Positions 60,230 through 64,000 of a DNA stretch of 64,000 nt are shown one piece after another. Source of the DNA: Bernardetia sp963719525 (GTDB lineage Bacteria; Bacteroidota; Bacteroidia; Cytophagales; Bernardetiaceae); assembly GCA_963719525.1 (NCBI GenBank), contig CAVRCG010000001.1, positions 992,001 through 1,056,000 of the forward strand, in the 5' to 3' direction. Within the stretch, counting starts at the first letter, position 1. The number at the start of each line of letters is the position of its first letter. The position numbers and the translations under genes are program-made. The notes beneath the pieces were generated by a model. The model did not search any database, had not been told where the DNA came from, and saw only the letters and a list, made by a program, of their open reading frames with translations.

Positions 60230-60688
60230 CTACTTTTTCTCTTCCTTCGCCCAAGCCGATTGCATTCCAGAATTTACCATATTCGAAGTGGCACGGCTGA
60301 TAAGATGTCCTGTTTCTTTGTGATGAATTTCTGCTGAAAAGTTTATCATCGTTTTTCCCTTTCTGACCAAAATAGTTTTTGCAATTACTTTATCGCCTAT
60401 TTTTGCTTGTCCCAAAAAATCAACTGTTAGATTTACAGATAAATAAACGTGAGGAAGAGCAAGCGAAAAACAAGACATTCCGATAAGGTCGTCCATAATT
60501 GCAGAATGAATTCCACCGTGCAAAATACCGACAGGATTTGTCATTTCTTCACGCACTTCGTATTCCATTTCCATCTCGCCTTCATTTGCAGAAATGAGTT
60601 TTCCATCAAGCCAAGCAGAAAACGGTGGATTCATTGCACCTAGTTTTTTTCCTTCCTGTGATTTTATCATTGCTAGAATTGGATTCAT
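60230..60688 (-). CDS. PaaI-family hotdog-fold thioesterase
   Basis: A 152-residue acyl-CoA thioesterase-like protein. The hotdog helix with GILHGGIHSAIMDDLIGM carries the family's catalytic Asp (D71 region), followed by SVNLTVDFLGQAKIGDKVIAKT and MINFSAEIHH. Members hydrolyse phenylacetyl- or other acyl-CoA esters; the substrate here is unknown. ATG 60688. It lies just downstream of the PorE-like gene on the same strand (51 bases), perhaps co-transcribed. Confidence 0.88.
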   Translation of the reverse strand: MNPILAMIKSQEGKKLGAMNPPFSAWLDGKLISANEGEMEMEYEVREEMTNPVGILHGGIHSAIMDDLIGMSCFSLALPHVYLSVNLTVDFLGQAKIGDKVIAKTILVRKGKTMINFSAEIHHKETGHLISRATSNMVNSGMQSAWAKEEKK

Positions 60689-60739
60689 AGTTTTTTGTTT
60701 TTTGTAATCGAATGAATATGAAATTACTTTCTCAAAAAT

Positions 60740-62788
60740 TTACTCTAAAACTCTCACTTCAATTCTACGATTAAGTTCTCGTCCTTCTTTTTCGTCATCG
60801 TTGCTGGCAATTGGTCGCTGCTGTCCATAACCATTTGCTTGTAATCTAGTTTTTTCTACTCCATTTTTTACTAAATAATCAATTACAGATTGCGCTCTTT
60901 GTTTGGATAGAATCAAATTACTTGAAGCAGTTCCAGTATTATCTGTATGTCCGATTATTTCTAAAGAAAGTGATTTGTTTTGATCTAAAAATGTAGCTAA
61001 TTCATCCAACATTTGATAAGATTCTGACTTCAAAACAGCAGTTCCATTTTCAAAATAAATATTTTTTAGCGTAATATTTTTACTTGTATTGTCAATTAAA
61101 TCTTGCAGCAATTTTTGATTCTTCGATTTATTTTCATTCTGATAAATTCCTTCTTCCTCTACATACAAATAAGCATTAATCGTATAGTTTTTAGAATTTC
61201 GTTGAGCCAGATTGTAAGGATTTAATGAAAGTTGATCTTGATAAGCTAATCTATTTTGATAGCTAATTTCTACATCAAAAACAGTTTCAGTTTTTTGTTT
61301 CAATTGATAATTCATGACTAAACCTTTCACTTTGTCTTTCAAATTTATTGGAATATTAATTTTATAATTTCCATCTTTATCTGTTTTGGTTTGAAAAGTT
61401 GCGCTGTCTATTGCATAATTTGCGCTTTTGAATATAATATCAGCGTTTTGTACAGGTTTTTTTTCTAATGTTCGTTCTCTAAACTGTCCTTTTACTTCCA
61501 CCGAATCAAAAAAGAAAACTTCATAAATATCATCTCCTCCTTGTCCGTTTATTCTATTAGATACAAAATAACCTAATTGATTTGTCTGGCTTTGAGAATT
61601 ATCAATAGTAAAATAAAGCTCATCAGCAACACTATTTACAGGATAAGGAAGCAACAACGGATTTGTCCATTCTTTTGAAAGCGTATCAAATTCTGCTCTA
61701 AAAATATCAAAACCACCTGCTGTATTTTCTCTATTCGAACTAAAATAAAGTGTATTAGTTGCATCCAAAAAAGGCGTTACTTCACTTGAACGAGAATTAA
61801 GTTTTTCTAATAAAATAGGCTTTTCAAAGTCATTTTTTGTGTCTGTTCGTGTAGAAACAAAAAGTTCGTAATTTCCTCTTGATTTGTAATCAGAAGCAAA
61901 AACGAGTATTCTTTTATCATTAGAAAGACACGCATATTCTTGAATTCCCTTTTCTTCACTTAATGTTTGGGAGAATAATTGTGGTGTTTGCCATATTCCT
62001 TTTTCACGTTTTAAAGTCTTTAAATCTCCATTTTGAGAAATAAGAAATGTTTTATCACTATTCGTAAGTTCATATTTCAAAATCTGCAAAACACTAAATT
62101 GAGAATCTAAAGACTCGGATTTGTTCCATTGTTCGATTTCCTTTATTATTCCATCTTTCTCTATTTTGGCGTTATAGAGCGTAAATATTTCGGTGTCGTA
62201 ACGGTCAGTAATTTTTTCTTTAAACGAAAGACGATTACTACTATAAATTAGATTGTCAGAATCTGGTATTTTGCTCACTCCAAAATCGTGAAAAGGAGAA
62301 TTGACGTGCTGCCCCATATTTCGGACAAGATAATTTTCTGGTAATTTGTAGAGTTCTAAAGCCGTTTTGAGGTGTCCTAAAAGTCTGTCGTAAGTTTCTA
62401 TTTTACTTTTCGGATTTCGGTCTGCGTAAAGTTTTAACATTTCAAGCGCATTTCCAAACTCTTCATTCAGAAAATAGGCTTCTGCCAGCCAATAAAAATA
62501 ATGTGTGTTTTCTTTAAGCTGATTTGTATTTACGGCTTTTAGTTCACTCAAGGCTTGTTCTTGCAAATGCAAATGTAGTTTTGAGATTGCAGCATAAAAT
62601 TTTGCATCTTGATTTTGAGGATTTTCTGTTTTTATCTCGTCAAAATAATAGAGCGCACTTCTATACTTTCCATTTTTAAAATCCTCTTTTCCATTCAAAA
62701 AATATTCCTTTTCATTGTAGCCAATTTGTGAAAAACAAAACGGAATGTGTATCAAAATCAATAAAATTATAACTATTATTTTCTTCAT
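60740..62788 (-). CDS. PorE-like OmpA-family protein (TPR, PD40 propeller, CRD, OmpA domains)
   Basis: A 682-residue exported protein. Signal peptide (FCFSQ), TPR-like helices (about 25-140), a PD40/WD40-type propeller (about 165-420; LIYSSNRLSF, LVFASDYKS, LYFSSNRENTAGGFDIF), a carboxypeptidase-regulatory-like domain (about 435-510; VKGQFRERTLEKKPVQNADI) and an OmpA C-domain (about 565-680; NIYFENGTAVLKSES and LEIIGHTDNTG...SKQRAQSVIDYLVKNGV) for peptidoglycan binding. This order is that of PorE, which anchors the type IX secretion machinery to the cell wall in P. gingivalis. Unlike PorE it has no lipobox. ATG 62788 is used, since the earlier start is a TTG. Several Bacteroidota paralogues share this architecture. 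Confidence 0.8.
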   Translation of the reverse strand: MKKIIVIILLILIHIPFCFSQIGYNEKEYFLNGKEDFKNGKYRSALYYFDEIKTENPQNQDAKFYAAISKLHLHLQEQALSELKAVNTNQLKENTHYFYWLAEAYFLNEEFGNALEMLKLYADRNPKSKIETYDRLLGHLKTALELYKLPENYLVRNMGQHVNSPFHDFGVSKIPDSDNLIYSSNRLSFKEKITDRYDTEIFTLYNAKIEKDGIIKEIEQWNKSESLDSQFSVLQILKYELTNSDKTFLISQNGDLKTLKREKGIWQTPQLFSQTLSEEKGIQEYACLSNDKRILVFASDYKSRGNYELFVSTRTDTKNDFEKPILLEKLNSRSSEVTPFLDATNTLYFSSNRENTAGGFDIFRAEFDTLSKEWTNPLLLPYPVNSVADELYFTIDNSQSQTNQLGYFVSNRINGQGGDDIYEVFFFDSVEVKGQFRERTLEKKPVQNADIIFKSANYAIDSATFQTKTDKDGNYKINIPINLKDKVKGLVMNYQLKQKTETVFDVEISYQNRLAYQDQLSLNPYNLAQRNSKNYTINAYLYVEEEGIYQNENKSKNQKLLQDLIDNTSKNITLKNIYFENGTAVLKSESYQMLDELATFLDQNKSLSLEIIGHTDNTGTASSNLILSKQRAQSVIDYLVKNGVEKTRLQANGYGQQRPIASNDDEKEGRELNRRIEVRVLE

Positions 62789-62842
62789 ATATTTCTCTAA
62801 ATTACTCAAACAACTCTTTTTTCATAATTCTACAAAAATAAC

Positions 62843-62880
62843 TAAAAAGGCTTTGCATCGGAAATGATACAAAGCCTTTA
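62843..62880 (-). terminator. Terminator of the toxin-antitoxin operon
   Basis: TAAAGGCTTTG pairs with CAAAGCCTTTTTA on the minus strand, followed by T-rich sequence. It lies 22 bases after the PIN gene stop. Confidence 0.7.
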
Positions 62881-62902
62881 ACTTTTCTATCTTTAATTAT
62901 TT

Positions 62903-63376
62903 TCAAGATAATTTCTCAATTTCTTTCTTAATATATTCAAATAACTTATCAGAAACTCTAAAATTTGTTTCTTGAATTTTCTCAATCAATGAAAATGCAG
63001 AATTTATTTTTCCTTCTTTTTGTGCTTTAATAAGTACGCCTAATGTACCTATAACGTTTATTCCTAAGGAAATAGCATATTTTCTAACACGAATATCATC
63101 TAAAATTATCAACGAATTTTGTGTTTTCAAACTCATTACAATAGCACTCGCTTCCCCTTCATCTATTATTTCTGCAATGGCTTTATATTCTTCGAATTCA
63201 ATAGTTACTATTTCTATCCAAGTAGGTAATTGATATTTAAACTCTTCAGCTATTTTGTCAGTAACATAAATTTTACCAAAAACTTTCCTCAAAATATCTA
63301 ACTCATCTAGTTTAGTAAGAATGATTAGGGAACTTGTATCAGCAATAATTATTTGATTTATTGGTTTATTCTCCAT
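62903..63376 (-). CDS. PIN-domain toxin (DUF3368 family)
   Basis: A 157-residue PIN-type protein: IIIADTSSLIILTKLDEL has the first acidic residue (Asp13), IIDEGEASAIVMSL gives the second and third (Asp/Glu near 86), and IILDDIRVRKYA the fourth. PIN domains are metal-dependent ribonucleases. In this position, one base after a UPF0175 gene, it is the toxin of a UPF0175-DUF3368 pair, a known association. The residue set looks complete, so activity is likely. Target RNA unknown. Confidence 0.88.
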   Translation of the reverse strand: MENKPINQIIIADTSSLIILTKLDELDILRKVFGKIYVTDKIAEEFKYQLPTWIEIVTIEFEEYKAIAEIIDEGEASAIVMSLKTQNSLIILDDIRVRKYAISLGINVIGTLGVLIKAQKEGKINSAFSLIEKIQETNFRVSDKLFEYIKKEIEKLS

Positions 63377-63377
63377 T

Positions 63378-63605
63378 TCATAATTGATTCTGAATATCTT
63401 TTAAAATATCATCTTCATTATTTCCAAAAACAGAATATCCATAATTTCCCATAGTTTCAATAAAAGTAGTTTTGCTTATACCTACTAATTTTGCTGCTTG
63501 ACCCAAACTTAATTTTCCACGTTCATAGAGTTCTCCTGCCATTATCATTTTGAGTTCGAAGGCATCAATACTTACCATTTTGGGTATTTCGAATTGTAAA
63601 GTCAT
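63378..63605 (-). CDS. UPF0175-family antitoxin
   Basis: A 75-residue protein: TLQFEIPKMVSIDAFELKMI, then YERGKLSLGQAAKLVGISKT, a helix-turn-helix-like segment, then FIETMGNYGYSVFG and an acidic tail. Members pair with PIN toxins and probably bind the operator through the HTH. ATG 63605 is preferred, since the longer start adds MIIIFIKTT, which is not part of the family. It is followed one base later by the toxin. Confidence 0.85.
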   Translation of the reverse strand: MTLQFEIPKMVSIDAFELKMIMAGELYERGKLSLGQAAKLVGISKTTFIETMGNYGYSVFGNNEDDILKDIQNQL

Positions 63606-63637
63606 AGTAGTTTTAATAAAAATGATAATCAATAGTT

Positions 63638-63856
63638 TTATTTTTCGTTTTCCTCTTCTTTTTGTCTAGCTATCTGTTCGTAATATTCTTTTGGCAAACC
63701 TCCCTTTGCTATAACTTCTTTAGCTTTTTTTACTTTCTCTGGAAAGAGAGATACTCCTTCACGTTTGTCTAATTCTGGATTATAAGTAATTTTTGCATTC
63801 TTTATAGAATCACAAAACGCTTGTATTTCTTTTAGTTCTTGTTCCTTCGTTTTCAT
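63638..63856 (-). CDS. Small protein with LFP-K-GLP motif, first gene of the locus
   Basis: A 72-residue charged protein. It has VSLFPEKVKKAKEVIAKGGLPKEYYEQI. Its stop is 32 bases before the UPF0175 start, so it is likely part of the same operon. The same L-F-P-x-K...G-L-P pattern occurs in the truncated frame that overlaps it upstream, which suggests a tandem duplicate. I know no function; a second antitoxin or regulator is possible. Confidence 0.6.
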   Translation of the reverse strand: MKTKEQELKEIQAFCDSIKNAKITYNPELDKREGVSLFPEKVKKAKEVIAKGGLPKEYYEQIARQKEEENEK

Positions 63857-64000
63857 GTTTTTTCTCTATAATTTTTTCAGGTAAACCATATTTTTTAATA
63901 AATTGATTTGCCATTTCTAATTTTTTAGGAAACAAAACTACGTTTTGTAATTTTTCTAGTTCCTTATCAAAAGCTACAATAGGAGTTTTTGATTTGTTTA
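63810..64000 (-). CDS. Small protein related to its neighbour, start off the window
   Basis: The frame is open to the right edge and stops at TGA 63812-63810, overlapping the next gene by 47 bases. It reads VVLFPKKLEMANQFIKKYGLPEKIIEKKHE, parallel to VSLFPEKVKKAKEVIAKGGLPKEYYE. It is probably the preceding gene of the same locus, translationally coupled through the overlap. Its N-terminus is not visible. Confidence 0.5.
   Translation of the reverse strand, partial: NKSKTPIVAFDKELEKLQNVVLFPKKLEMANQFIKKYGLPEKIIEKKHENEGTRTKRNTSVL

Overview
The window is an A+T-rich stretch of a Bacteroidota chromosome, most likely from the Cytophagales; a Bernardetia-like organism is my guess, not shown by the sequence. 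The evidence is type IX secretion parts (PorU, PorV, PorP/SprF, a PorE-like OmpA protein), the gliding protein GldE next to ssb and mutY, an expansion-type ECF sigma factor, TonB receptors with carboxypeptidase-regulatory N-termini, three 7TMR-DISM/SpoIIE phosphatases and TAnnTTTG-type promoter candidates. No tRNA, rRNA, CRISPR array, prophage or intact insertion sequence was seen.

Layout. 1-8 kb (minus): a secreted M23 peptidase cut by the window edge, a 7TMR-DISM/SpoIIE phosphatase, an interrupted FAD oxidase, and a protein made of three tandem GNAT-like domains. 8.7-16.3 kb: a beta-helix lipoprotein with its TonB receptor, a lipoprotein with histidine every seventh residue, a small membrane protein and a MacB-like permease. 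16.4-21 kb: a second DISM phosphatase and a metal-ABC permease fused to a DtxR-like domain. 21.6-28.9 kb: a metallopeptidase-like protein, lycopene cyclase, a lipoprotein, an ECF sigma factor and gldE-ssb-mutY. 29-35 kb: PorP/SprF with a papain-like partner, a lipoprotein, glutamate dehydrogenase, a methyltransferase, a 4 x 83-bp tandem repeat and an exonuclease. 35.6-42.9 kb: a third DISM phosphatase, dUTPase, a nucleotidyltransferase, a PcfJ-like protein and a short exosortase. 43-48 kb: a TonB receptor, a type II restriction-modification pair and a hibernation factor. 48.3-55.5 kb: porV-porU. 56-64 kb: a Kbp-like BON/LysM protein, a Crp-type regulator, Uma2, GlyA, a thioesterase, a PorE-like protein and a UPF0175/PIN toxin-antitoxin locus that runs to the edge.

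Two features dominate beyond the gene list. First, nine genes each carry one lesion (six +1 insertions, one -1 deletion, two in-frame stops) while the reading on both sides is otherwise intact and joins in whole codons. This suggests consensus sequencing error or very recent inactivation. Second, the gaps hold a set of about 140-170 bp non-coding elements (one about 360 bp) built as an outer inverted repeat around an inner palindrome. In several copies the outer arms differ between copies but stay matched within a copy. Three lie end to end at 56.06-56.54 kb. They are the best candidate here for something undescribed: mobile MITE-like units, structured RNAs or cruciform sites.
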